DNA of 64,000 nucleotides from Gigaspora margarita (Eukaryota; Glomeromycota; Glomeromycetes; Diversisporales; Gigasporaceae). Position numbers and translations under genes: made by a program. The notes below the pieces were generated by a model. The model was not told the origin of the DNA. It worked only from the letters and a program-made list of their open reading frames with translations, and did no database searches. Below, in pieces: positions 11,386-22,793 of this stretch (the stretch's first letter is position 1; each line of letters begins with the position of its first letter). Location of the stretch: the NCBI GenBank assembly GCA_009809945.1, contig WTPW01000855.1, positions 61,737 to 125,736 on the forward strand, given 5' to 3'.

Positions 11386-14300
11386 ATGCCTTTCTTTGAA
11401 AGAAAGCAAAAAAAGAATCAAAACTTTGGCGATTCTACCGGAATTGGACACCAAAGAAATATATCTACTTCTACAATACAAAATGTATCCAAACGTCGTA
11501 TATATGTTAATATACCTTTACCTACAACTGAGGTTGACCAATATGGTGAACCAAAAGAATATTATGTTCCAAACAAAATTCGTACTTCCAAATATACCTT
11601 ATTAACCTTTATACCTAAAAATTTGTTTGAACAATTTCGTAGGGTAGCAAATATGTATTTTCTTTTTTTGGTTATTTTACAACTTTTTCCAACGATTGGT
11701 AGTGATGCTCAACCATTTCTAGCCGCTATGCCTCTTATTTCAATCATTTCAATGACAGCTTTAAAAGATGCTTTCGAAGATTGGAAACGTCATACTCAAG
11801 ATAAAAATTTAAACAGATCAAAAACTACAATATTACGTAATTGGCAGAATGTAAATATATCAACCAATGATAAGTCACGTCGAAAATTTTTAAATAGTAT
11901 CTTTAGTTTATTAGGCTATCGAATAGGTGAAAACCTAGAGAATAAAGTATCTCATACTTCTCAAGGTGGTGCTATATGGACTGAAAGTCATTGGCAAGAT
12001 GTTAAAGTTGGTGATATTATTAAACTCAAAAATAATGATGCTGTTCCTGCTGATATGATAATATTATCCACTAGTGAACCGGATGGTCTTTGCTATGTTG
12101 AAACAAAAAATCTTGATGGTGAAACAAATCTAAAAGTTCGTCATTGTGTTTCTTCAACAAATTCAATCGTTACGGAAAACGATTGCGAAAATTCTCGTTT
12201 TTACATAGAATCTGAACAACCTCATTCTAATTTATATTCTTATACTGGTGTATTACATCGTCCAAATCTTGATGGTATTGGCGATAATATAATTGAGCCA
12301 ATATCTATAAATGATGTTCTTTTACGTGGATGTGTACTTCGAAATACTCAATGGGCCATAGGTTTAGTTATATTTACTGGTACTGATACAAAAATTATGT
12401 TGAATTCTGGTGAGACACCCAGTAAGAGGAGTAAAATTGAAATTGAAACAAATTTTCATGTATGTTAGTTCACCTCCGGGAATAATCAAGGATTTTATTT
12501 GTTTGGTATCAAAACCATTAATATATTAAATATATTACGTCTCCTTGCTATTTAACTTATATAACCCATTAATTTATTTTTTAGGTCACTATGAATTTTG
12601 TCATCTTATTTTTACTCTGCCTTGGATCCGCCATTGCTGACGCTCTTTTCTTTATTCAGCCTAAGAGTTCAGCTGATGTTTTTGAATTCAGTAAAAGCAA
12701 TAATGCGACTGTTTGGGGGAGTTCTTTTCTTACCTTTTGGTAAGGGAAAATGCGCAATTTATCGTTTTTCTTTTTTTTTATAAATGTCTCTGAATGTCTG
12801 ATTTTTTTTTATACTTGATTTCCTATAATTTTAGGGCAAGTTTGATTTTGTTTCAAAATATCGTACCAATTTCTTTATACATTACAATCGAATTAGTCAA
12901 GACCGTTCAAGTTAGTTCAACTTCTTAGATTTATATATATATTTTAAAATCTTATGTCTAACATTTGTTACATTATAATTTAAGGCATATTTCATACACT
13001 CCGATATCGACATGTATTATCCAAAACTTGATTATCCTTGTACCCCCAAAACATGGAACATTTCTGATGATCTGGGTCAAATAGAATATATATTTTCTGA
13101 TAAAACTGGTACACTTACTCAAAATGTCATGGAATTTCGTAAATGTACTATTAATGGTGTGTCTTATGGGCAAGGCGAGACAGATGCTACGCGTGGTGCT
13201 AAATTGCAAGGACCAACTGATAGTGAAAATTCTTTTGATGATATTGATCTTGAGGCAGAAAAGCAATTAATGTTGGAAGAAATGTCCAAGCTATTTGATA
13301 ACCGATATATATCATCAAATCTTACTTTTATTGATTCTAAATTGTATTGTGATCTCAGAGCTGAAAATAAACAATCTAAAGCCATTCAGGATTTCTTTTC
13401 TGCTCTCGCTCTTTGTCATACAGTTCTTGTTGAACATCCAGATGAGAATAATCCTTATAATATTGAATATAAAGCACAGTCACCTGATGAAGCCGCATTG
13501 GTTGGTTGCGCTCGAGATGTGGGCTTTGCATTTATTGAACGCCATCAAGATACTCTGATAATAGAATTGCTTGGTGAACGCAAAGAATATACATTATTAA
13601 ATGTGCTTGAATTTAATAGCACAAGAAAACGAATGTCTGTTATTTTAAGGTCACCTGAGGGTGGTGTGCTCCTTTTATGTAAAGGTGCGGATAGTGTAAT
13701 ATATGAACGATTAGAAGAAGGTCGTCAAGATCAATTGAAAGAAGATACATTAGTTGATTTACAAGAATTTGCTAATGAAGGTAATTTTTTTATATAATTT
13801 AGCGCATGTGCACCCACCTGATAAATCAATCAGATCAGATCATAAGATCAAGTGTAACGTGAAATCAACAAAATCGCTTGTAGCTTATTCCCTTGCAAAA
13901 TTTTACTATAAAACTCCTCTTCTCGCCCATGCATTACCCTCACCTCACCCTAAACCTATCTAACAAAAAGAATGGTGTTTGGTTGTTTTGATTTCACGTT
14001 ACACCAAATCATATAGGGTGCGTTACAACTAGGGTTGGGGCATGCCTTTACGAAGGGCATGCCCTCTATAGATATATATTAGATATTATTATAATTAGCA
14101 TAGTAGGCTGTAAATCTAATTGGCCAATTTGATAATTGACTAATTATATAATAGCTCTATATCACATAATAGGGGCGTGCCTTTTGGTCAAAGGGCCATG
14201 CCCCCAGGGAAAGGTTGGCACATTTATCCATTGAGGTGAATGGAGAACAACTCTATTGGATTGCTCCATTGAGAATAATTTGCAAATGGAGCCAATGGAG

Positions 14301-17300
14301 GCTAACTAGCTTATAATATAGTATTTGTTAATAATTAATAACTAATTTCATTGGCTCCATTGGTTAGTAATGTTTTCAATGGAGTATATCCCCAATCCTA
14401 GTAACAACGCACCAGCATGGTTAAAAATCCATTTGATTGGTTGTCGATCCTTGAATTTTTATTGGCTAATTAGAATAAACGCCCATATGAAAATACAATC
14501 GGGTTATAAGAATCTGATTATATCAGATTAAATTTGCCAGAAGCAAGTAATATCGGAGATCAAAATTTTTTTAAAGTTTCGTTGACTGTCTATTATATAA
14601 ATTTGTTACTTTTAAATAGGAAGTACCAAATTTATATAATAAACAGTCAACGAAACTTTAAAGAAATTTTGTTCTCCGATATTATTTGTTTTTTGCAAAT
14701 TTAATCTGATATAATCAGATTCGTTGGCAACTTTTCTTATAACTTCAGTCAATAAAAATTCAAGGATCGACAACCAATCAGATGGATTTTTAACCATGCT
14801 CGCACTAAATGATATCTTATCTTTTATTGTAAAGACTTCAAATAAAATTTAAAATTTTATAATTTTTATAATTTTAGGTCTTCGAACACTTTGTATAGCT
14901 TATCGTGTAATACCTGAAGAAGAATATAATGTTTGGGCACAGAGGTACGCAGAAGCATCTTCAAGCATTAATGACCGTGAAGAAAAGGTCGAGGAAGCTT
15001 GTGAGTTAATAGAACATTCATTGATCTTAATGGGTGGAACAGCTATTGAAGATCGTCTTCAAGAAGGTGTACCAGAATGTATAGCCACTTTAGCAACTGC
15101 TGGCATCAAGATTTGGGTACTTACTGGTGACAAAACTGAAACAGCCATCAATATTGGTTTTTCATGTAATCTATTGCAAAAGGATATGCTTTTAATCATT
15201 ATTAGTGCATCAGATAAACAAAGTGCTCAGAATCAATTAAGCGAAGCTATGAATAAATTCTTTGGACCTAACGTTGAAGATTGCAATAAAAGTAGCAAAC
15301 ATGCTTTAGTAATTGATGGTGAAACTCTTAAATATGCTTTGGACCAATCTCTAAAAAATTTACTATTAGATCTTGGAAAGAGATGTAATAGTGTTATATG
15401 TTGTCGTGTTAGTCCGTTGCAAAAAGCCAAAGTTGTGGCTTTAGTAAAAGAAGGATTGAATGTGATGACTTTATCTATCGGTGATGGTATGTGAATGTTT
15501 TATTAATCTATAGGATCAAAATTAATTTTATTCTTTATTATAATTTATTTATTTATTTATTTTATATACTTTATATATACTTTAATATCTGAAGGTGCAA
15601 ATGATGTTAGTATGATCCAGGAAGCAAATGTCGGTATTGGAATTGCTGGTGAAGAAGGTCGTCAAGCTGTAATGGCAGCAGATTACGCTTTTGCCCAATT
15701 TCGATTTTTAGATAAACTTTTACTTGTTCATGGTCGTTGGTCTTATATTCGAATCGCTGAAATGATATCATGTTTTTTTTATAAAAATATCGTTTGGACA
15801 ATCGCAATGTTCTGGTACCAAATTTGGGCAGGGTAGGTTTTCAATGAAATCTTTTATTTTTACATTAGAACGAATTTAGTATAAAAGTTAACGAATATAA
15901 TTTATAGATTTACTGCCCAGTATTTATATGATTATACATATATTTTACTCTATAACCTGGCTTTCACGGCTGTTCCCGTTATGTATCTTGGTACGTATAT
16001 ATCCTAGCTTATCCTTGAACAATACAATACCTCAAAGTACAAATTTATATACTACTATCCAAGAATAGTGTTCAGCAAAATTAAACAATCTTGATTTTCA
16101 AATTTAAGATTTCTGTCAATCTTAAAAGGCGGACTTTAAATTGTGTTGAATATAAAATCTATTCCGTTAGCGTTAGTTTACTAAAAATAGATTTTATATT
16201 TAGCACAATTTAAAGCCCGCTTTTTAAGATTGACAGAAATCTTAAATTTGAAAATCAAAGATTATTTGATTTTGCCAAGCACTATCCGAGAATATACTCC
16301 TACCCAGTGTTTAAAATTTGACGTTCTCATGTTCTCAAGAGAACATTAGAGTTTTTTTAAGAACATTAATATTTAAAAAAAGTTCTCTTATTTTTGAGAA
16401 CATTTTGTATAGATAAAATGTTCTCAAAATATTACTACTATTAAATAATTAAATTGGTATAACTTTTTTACTACTTTAATAATATGGATTAGACTCTTAA
16501 GTAAAGTTATAGACAGAAACTTTCTAATTTCAATGGTACTTTAAATACTAAAATTGATCTACAAAATATACATATTTTAATTTTTATAACCATTATTAAT
16601 TTTTTCTTTAAATATTTGCAAGAAAAAATTTATAGTTGAAAAAAGTTAAATAAGTATACCCCATGATCAATTTGACAAATTTACCAATTTAAATGTTTTA
16701 AATACCATTAAAATCAGAAAGCTCTTGTCTATAACTTTACTTAAAAGCCCAAAATAGGTTCATACAATAAAAATATAAGCTTATTTAAAAAATATATTTA
16801 AAAAATAAGATTCTCAATATTCTATATAATGAGAACATTAAAAATTCTTTGAACATTAATACTCTAAATTTAGTTCATTGAGAACATAAATTATGAATCT
16901 GAATTTTAAACACTGCTCTTACCTCTTTAATTGATACAATTAGACCATTCAGTAATCATGATTATAAATATTAACTAAATTAATATATATATATAGGTGC
17001 TTTTGATCAAGATGTTGATGGCAAAACTTCTCTGGATAATCCACAATTATATAAGAGAGGTATATTACAGCGTGACTTTACAAAGTCAAAGTTTTGGCTT
17101 TATGTCTTAGATGCTGTTTATCAGTCAGCAATTTGTTTTTTTATTCCTTTTGGATTATTTCAACATGGATCATCTCATGCTAATGGATTGCAAAATAATG
17201 GTTTAAGTGATCTTGGAACAATGGTAGCTGGAGCTGTCGTAGTCACCACAAATTTATATGTTGGTTTGAACACTATGAATTGGTCATGGTTATGTTTTGT

Positions 17301-18027
17301 AGTGATTGGTCTTAGTATTCTTTCATTTTATGCATGGGTGGAATTTTATTCTATTTGGTATATTGGATTCTTTAGAATGGACCTCATATTATACACCGAA
17401 ATTGACTTCTGGTTAACCGTTGTGATATGTGTCATATTTAGTCTTTTACCTCGATACGTAGTTAAATACATTCATAAAACGTATTGGCCGAGCGATACGG
17501 ATATTGTCCGTGAACAAGTTCATGAATTCAAAAAAGGAAAGACAAAGAAGCGAGATATCGGAGAAAATAATCATGTATTTACAGAAATATCTTTAGACAA
17601 TGATGATGACTCTAATCGTAATATGGTAGTTGATATGTATGATAATTCAAGAATGCATAAAGATGTGCATAATGACAATTCATCAACAGAAATTCCTATA
17701 ACAACATCAAATGTACCTACAAAACCACGTTCTATGTCAAAATTACCAAAATTACCAAAATTACCAAGGATCTCCACACTTAAAAAAACTCGCAAAGATT
17801 CCATACGATCAATGGATCAGCTTTTCCATATGGATTCAGGAAAGCGTCAATCATTTACAGGATTTGCATTTTCTGGAGAAGAAAGTTCTTTTGAAGGATT
17901 CCGACGATCAGTATATCAACCAAAACAAGGTCAACGTCGTTCTAATACTTTTCCCCAACCATCATCATCGAATAAAGAAAAATCACTTATGTCAGTAATA
18001 AACCGTAGTTTATACATGGATGTCTAA
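11386..18027 (+). CDS. P4-type ATPase, phospholipid flippase (Dnf/Drs2 family)
   Basis: Membrane pump that uses ATP to move phospholipids from the outer to the inner leaflet, usually with a Cdc50-family partner. Exons by GT-AG and frame: 11386-12459, 12585-12739, 12835-12910, 12985-13780, 14878-15486, 15595-15832, 15908-15990, 16997-18027; total 4062 bases, 1353 residues, close to yeast Drs2. Visible motifs: DGET at 244-247 (actuator loop), PISL at 421-424 in the fourth membrane segment (P4 hallmark), phosphorylated Asp474 in [13 protein letters not shown] around 783-787, GDGAND at 902-907. First membrane pair is near 92-135. The C-tail has [10 protein letters not shown] (about 1259-1268) and GFAFS (1299-1303), like the autoinhibitory GYAFS motif of this family. 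The N-terminal IYVNIPLP region recalls Dnf1/Dnf2 more than Drs2, but the subclass is unsure. Introns 4 (1097 bp) and 7 (1006 bp) are swollen by foldback elements; the other five are 72-125 bp. Confidence 0.95.
13839..14013. mobile_element. Foldback MITE A in flippase intron 4
   Basis: Inverted ends around GATCAAGTGTAACGTGAAAT on the left and ATTTCACGTTACACCAAATC on the right, about 28 bp with few mismatches. The GATCAGGTGTAAC core is scattered elsewhere in the window (near 8665, 11137, 20520 and 30800). TSD not resolved. Confidence 0.65.
14018..14412. mobile_element. Foldback MITE B in flippase intron 4
   Basis: Outer ends GTGCGTTACAACTAGGGTTG and its inverse (CAATCCTAGTAACAACGCAC). Sub-terminal hairpins GGGCATGCC..GGCATGCCC near 14040 and 14172 and inverted CAATGGAGCC blocks near 14295 and 14350 lie inside. 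No coding content. It sits end to end between MITE A and MITE C. Confidence 0.65.
14414..14800. mobile_element. Foldback MITE C in flippase intron 4
   Basis: 387-bp hairpin with arms of about 185 bp, ends AGCATGGTTAAAAATCCAT and its inverse, about ten unpaired bases at the centre (near 14605-14618). Short GCAC-like repeats flank it. It ends about 77 bases before exon 5, so the splice acceptor is intact. Confidence 0.75.
16066..16284. mobile_element. hAT-type MITE D in flippase intron 7
   Basis: Arms of about 90 bp (TAGTG at the tips, then AATTTAAGATTTCTGTCAAT inside). Flanking octamers TCCAAGAA (16058-16065) and TCCGAGAA (16285-16292) match at seven of eight bases, as expected for an old hAT insertion. 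Confidence 0.75.
16305..16915. mobile_element. hAT-type MITE E in flippase intron 7
   Basis: 611 bp with ends CAGTGTTTAAAATT and AATTTTAAACACTG. Flanking octamers CTCCTACC (16297-16304) and CTCTTACC (16916-16923) match at seven of eight. GTTCTC/GAGAAC repeats lie just inside both ends. Non-coding. Confidence 0.8.
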
Positions 18028-19061
18028 ATTATTTTGCCTTTGACGTAAACTTAAAATGGCTAAATTATTTTTAGGCAGACTAAATCGTAAATAATTTAGG
18101 ATGTCGAAAATAATTTAGGCAACAAAAATTATTTTAGTGTGCGAATGTATTTTTAAGATGTCTAAAATATTTTCGCCATTCCAAAATATTTTCGAATGAC
18201 GAAATACAATATAATATTTAAACTAATTTTTATATTAAATAAATATTTCGCGAGTTTTTTTTACAGCAACTTTTACGTTTTAATATATTAAAAATCTACT
18301 ACCATTGAACCTCTCAAAACCTATAAATATGGTGGTCATGTTTTTGAGAGGTTACAGAATTACTGTTGAACCTCCCAAAACCGATCTTGCCAGAGCCTAT
18401 AACTCAGTGTTGGTAAATAGAACAATAGAACAAAAGCTCAATTTTTTGTCATTATATAAAAAAAAAATAGTTTTATTAATAATTTGTAATTATTTAAATA
18501 TATATTGTTAGAGTATTAGTAAAATAATAAATTTAAAATATTTTCATATTTAATTAATAAAGTTTAAATACTACAAATTCCCAATAGAAAAATAAAAAAA
18601 AAATGAATAGAATTATAAGCCGATAGAACAAACATAGTTTTTTCTGATAACCTCATTAAAATTATCAAATTTATAGGGTTTCGCAAAAATGTCATAATAT
18701 CTGACACTTTTGACAAAAAGCCCAAATTTCTATATGTATAAATTGAGTTTATTTCTTAATATTATATAATCTTAACCATCTATCTCGTCTTTACATTACA
18801 TTAAATAGCGATGTTTATCTTTTGTTATTAAATATACAAGCCTATCCCTTACATCTGCAAATTTTTTGTACAATATTAAGTTAATTAGCGATAATACGTT
18901 ATTTCTTATGTAGTAATAAATTAAATAATTCTTATTAACGATAAATAATTTTGCAATAAAATTAATACATAATAAAAATTTATTATTATTTTCGTAACTA
19001 TTTAATGTGTAATAATTAAATTATTATTCGTAACTACACGTCGGACTTTATATTTACTGCG
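18028..19061 (+). other. 3' flank of the flippase gene
   Basis: The 3' untranslated region probably lies at the start. Inverted AAATTATTTT.. and AATAATTTAGG blocks at 18030-18190 could fold in the transcript. GAACCTCTCAAAACC (18307) and GAACCTCCCAAAACC (18367) form a short direct repeat. No further gene seen. Confidence 0.4.
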
Positions 19062-19124
19062 GATTATCCTGATGGTGTAAGGGATAACATACTTTTACGC
19101 ATATAGATTTTGCCTGAGATAATC
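19062..19124 (+). ncRNA. Candidate C/D-box snoRNA
   Basis: A 63-base unit closed by a seven-base-pair stem (GATTATC/GATAATC). Just inside the stem are TGATGG (C-box-like, last base off consensus) and CTGA (D box, 19114-19117). This is the layout of a C/D snoRNA that guides 2'-O-methylation. I could not match the segment before the D box to an rRNA, no C'/D' pair is clear, and chance is possible. A tRNA was considered and rejected because there is no T-arm. Confidence 0.25.
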
Positions 19125-19520
19125 AACATTTCCAAGTTGTGATGCGTCATTTTAATTAATTTCTATGTCTAATAAGATGCATTTATAGTTTAAGATGTTA
19201 ATTTGGTAGTATATAACCTCTTTTTTTCACGTACAGTAGTAAAACCGGGGGACTGCTACTTTTTAGCACCCATGGATATTAATGCTATGAAATCATGTAA
19301 TAAATTCTTTACTAAATGTCTAGTCTCAACTTGAGAAATTATTAATTGTACAAATATTTTACTTGTGCAGAATTTCTTTAATATTGTAATATAGCATAAT
19401 TGAATGCATATATATTTTATATATTATATAATTATAAATTTAATAGATTTAATTTGTTTTGTGTTTAACACTACGTATTGATCTAAATTAAATACATTTT
19501 GGTTTGGTAAATTACGTAAT

Positions 19521-19647
19521 TCAAAGGGAATGTTTTGGTCGCACTTCACGACGTATTCTATTTTCAAATGGATCTTGATATGCTACGTTCGTTATTACGA
19601 TTTAATTGTTCAGTTTCACTGAAACCTTTGAAACGGAACCAACCCAT
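19521..19647 (-). CDS. Weak candidate spliced microgene, 27 residues
   Basis: On the minus strand, ATG at 19647, a 22-base exon, a 43-base GT..AG intron (19583-19625) and a 62-base exon would give a basic 27-residue peptide ending AYQDPFENRIRREVRPKHSL. The second exon looks coding (charged, balanced composition) in an otherwise AT-rich stretch. The intron is shorter than others here, no family is recognised, and upstream exons could exist. Confidence 0.2.
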
Positions 19648-20118
19648 TTCTTTTCTTTGTCAATTAAAAATTGGGGTTCTTTCTTTCTGAGGTGTTAATG
19701 GCTTAAAAATACTTTTGGTCTACTTTTTTTTTCGGAAGTTCGTTTTGATTGGTTGTTAAAATATCTCGAAAAAAATGGCGAACCTTTAAAAAATTAGTTA
19801 ACACTCTCCAAAAGCGCATATTATAATTTGACTATACATTAATTTTAATCATGAGGCAGTATCATATAAATGTATGACTGAAAGAAGATTCGTCAGAAAT
19901 TAATGTCATATAACAGATAATAAGACTAATCTTTAACAATTATCATTCCTGACAATAAATGAAATTCCTTGCATTGTACAATGCGAACAACCTAGTCCCA
20001 ACAAATAAAAATTTTTAGTGGTCAAATTATTTATTTAATTATAAAATTACTTTGATTTTAAATTTCTATTACTTTATTTGAATTTAGTCAAATTTATTTG
20101 TCGCGATTGGTCGTAATT

Positions 20119-20435
20119 CTACTGGTCAGCAGTAACCAATGAATATACTGAAGCTTTGAACAGAGTATAAACCAATCCTACTTTTTTTTCAAGTGCACGA
20201 AGCTTATCGATAAGAACAAGGATGTCAGTGGTGTTCAAGCGAGTGATAGTTTGATTTAACTATTTATTAATAATATTTAAAATATTTAAACAAAGTCTCT
20301 TGAACATAAATAAGGCAATTATATAAACAGAAACTCGCTTACTCTATCAATGTTAGAAGCGAGTCTTTCATATTCCAAAAGGACGTCATTTTCAAGGGAG
20401 TTACTCATATAAAGTTCGGTTGTTTGAAATGCCAT
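20119..20435 (-). CDS. DASH complex subunit Dad3
   Basis: Small kinetochore protein of the fungal DASH/Dam1 ring, which couples chromosomes to spindle microtubules. Start ATG at 20435; exon 1 20343-20435 (31 codons); intron 20260-20342 (83 bases, donor GTAAGC, acceptor ATAG); exon 2 20119-20259 ending TAG. The joined frame gives 77 residues, near the usual 80-95. Recognisable family features are the N-terminal LENDVLLEYERLASNIDRL segment and the C-terminal LRALEKKVGLVYTLFKASVY segment, which match remembered Dad3 sequences closely. All-helical, no signal peptide. It runs tail to tail with the flippase. No frame breaks, so probably functional. Identification is from memory of the family; a Dad3-domain search would settle it. 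Confidence 0.85.
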
Positions 20436-20452
20436 TGAAACTACGTACGTAT

Positions 20453-20462
20453 ATACGCGAAA
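20453..20462. promoter_or_regulatory. Possible MBF/SBF cell-cycle box upstream of Dad3
   Basis: ACGCGAAA lies about 20 bases upstream of the Dad3 start. CRCGAAA and ACGCG are the yeast SBF and MBF cores that drive G1/S genes. Plausible for a kinetochore gene, but one short match proves little. Confidence 0.25.
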
Positions 20463-22047
20463 GAAATGCGTACTACATAATCCGCGTACACTTAATTTTC
20501 ATATGCAGATCATATGATAAGGTGTAACGTCGATGCAATTTTATGGTTACTCTTTTTTGATGCAGTTATGGTTACTTTATTTTTTATATAGGTACCAATA
20601 ATACAAATTCATACATCTGTACATTATCTGTTATGTAGATCAAATAAATTGAATTTAACACCACTTTTTTTTAATTGAATTTTATCCAAACATATAATTT
20701 TCTGTGCTGCTCATTTCGTAGACAATCACATTTCATAGCTAAGATGGGCAAGGTAATAATGGGTGGTTTCAAACTTAACAAATAAATGACACATTTCAAA
20801 TATCATTTTTGCTATGTTTGAATTATAAATCAAAAAAATAAAATTATCTGTTATATTCTAATTTTAATTTTGAATCTACGAGAACATGATTTTGTCGGAT
20901 TCCGGTCACGTGCACACATGTTAGCCAATCAGCTATAGAGATTGACACGGATCAACCCGATGTTTATTCTTGGCTTCATTCTTGGCTTCGAACACTAACG
21001 GGTATCCGTTTTCCTTTTATTCAGTATATACTTTCCTATTATAATATTACCTTTTATGTCATTATATACTGGAAAGTAAATTTTAATCAATAATTTGGTT
21101 GATCTAATTGGATTTTTCATGCTTTTACTGTTAGAGTTTGGAACTAGATTCGGCATTCGGATTTAAATCCGATTTCCGAGTTTACTGAATATATAAAGTA
21201 AAAATGATTTGAAACGATAAGTCTGTAGTCGAAACTTTTTGTCACAAAGCAATTGAATACTTACTGTACGTACGTACGTGCATATAATAACTACTGTATT
21301 TCCATTTCTACTTCATCGACAATTCATAGGTTTCATAGATAAGGCTGTCATAACGGAATATTATACTCCAGAATAATTTGAGATATAGCAGATCAGTATC
21401 GATATGGTATAGATTGAAACTTATACCATACTGATCAGCTACCCTAGCGCCAATATATTTAAGGTTCGGTCGGACCCTTATTTTTGAGCCCGTTTATTAT
21501 GTGGACAGGGGCTTGACAACTACCGGGCCGGGCTTGGGCTTTTTAAAAAAAGGGTGGGCCGATAATATCCCTAAACTTATTAATAAATATTTTAAAAATG
21601 CCTAACTTGTCAGAAGTAAGCACTGTTGAGTCTGAAATTCCAACTTGTCAACGATTATGTGTTGAAAGTCATTATACATTATTTGACTTTTTATATATAG
21701 ATATCGATTATTACCAAATCACAAAAGGCAAAATAGTTTGGTCAATTTTTACCGGTTCCTAGAATTTATGAAAACGGCAGTAAATAGTTAATAAAACTAT
21801 TTATAGCAGTTATCATAAATTCTGGAACATCTAATAAAAAAGATTTACTGAATGATTTTTGGTTAAACTATTGGTTTTGGCATGATCAGTATATTATTTA
21901 AATATTTACTATATTTTTGAATACTTGCCCAACATGTTGGGTATTGAATTTGTATAAAAATTTATAAAAAAGGTTGTTCTTGTTAATTAATAAATAAGCA
22001 ATATAAAAGGTACCAGATATTAGATATAAAATAAATTTATATGAATA
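20463..22047. other. Intergenic region upstream of Dad3
   Basis: Repeat-poor. ATGGGCAAG followed by a donor-like GTAATA at about 20744 could be a first exon of a divergent gene, but no second exon was found. CCAAT motifs occur near 20930. A CGTACGTACGTACG run lies near 21267. A GC-richer patch with GCCCGG motifs is at 21450-21560. Confidence 0.4.
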
Positions 22048-22054
22048 TTATATG

Positions 22055-22057
<3 letters not shown>

Positions 22058-22094
<37 letters not shown>

Positions 22095-22793
22095 TTTTTT
22101 AAATGTTTAAAGGCCGGGTACTATGGCCGGATTTTATTATGAGTTATAGAGACGTAATATTTGTTATATGAATGAGAATACAACTAGCAACACGTGCACT
22201 TTTGGTGCCTAATTTAAGTAGTCTGCCCGAAGGTTCTACACTAGCTGCCATACCTACAACCCAACTACAGAAGTTGTCTATTTAAACCCTCTGGTTCACG
22301 GTCCTCCTATTACTACCCAATGCACTACATATATGTAAATATTATAGGGCCCCCTTTTTAGATAATACGGCCTAAGGGCTACTTTACCCTCGCACCAATT
22401 GCCTACCATAGTTCTTCTGTGTCCCATTCCACTTCTGACATGGATTTAGCGACATAAGCCACCTGCCCTTATTAGGTTCATTCTGATCCTGGCCACCTAC
22501 CTCTTCCAGTAGTGCCATCATAGATCATCACTATTACCTCCTAATTTGGGATTTGCCAAATGGGTTTCCATTTCTCTGGTTCCCTGGATTTGTAGTATAA
22601 CATTAATACCATTGCGCCAAAGCTCCCATTCGAGATGGTGGAACCAAGGTAACAGGTTTTACAACTCAACCGATATGAGCCACACAGTTACTGAACACAG
22701 GCCTATTGTTCAAAGCATCAATAGTAGGATTTGAACTGTCGACCTGCCGTTTGGGGGTGATACCTTGACAACTTCTCTAAGGCGCTACATCCT
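22058..22793 (-). mobile_element. tRNA-derived SINE, minus strand, full length
   Basis: Read on the minus strand it starts GGATGTAGCGCC, has a box-B-like GTTCAAATCC about 60 bases later (plus 22724-22733), a GC-richer 600-bp body and a poly(A) tail (T-run 22058-22092). TTTATATGAAT at 22793-22803 is matched by TTATATGAAT at 22048-22057 and TTTATATGAAT at 22036-22046, a clear TSD. The 3' acceptor strand of a real tRNA is missing, so it is tRNA-derived, not a tRNA gene. The tRNA of origin is not assignable by eye. The body matches nothing else in the window. Confidence 0.85.

Noticed and set aside
12973..17804. Minus-strand and alternative-frame ORFs inside the flippase
   Set aside because: They overlap exons whose plus frame has all P4-ATPase motifs; they are shadows.
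19062..19124. tRNA gene
   Set aside because: A D-arm-like GGTGTAAGGGATA and a closing stem exist, but the length is 63 and there is no T-arm; a C/D snoRNA fits slightly better.
20744..20790. First exon of a divergent MGK-type ribosomal protein gene
   Set aside because: ATGGGCAAG with a donor-like GTAATA exists, but no matching second exon was found in the next 1.3 kb.
22724..22793. Functional tRNA gene on the minus strand
   Set aside because: Same reason: no acceptor stem, and it forms the head of a SINE with poly(A) and TSD.
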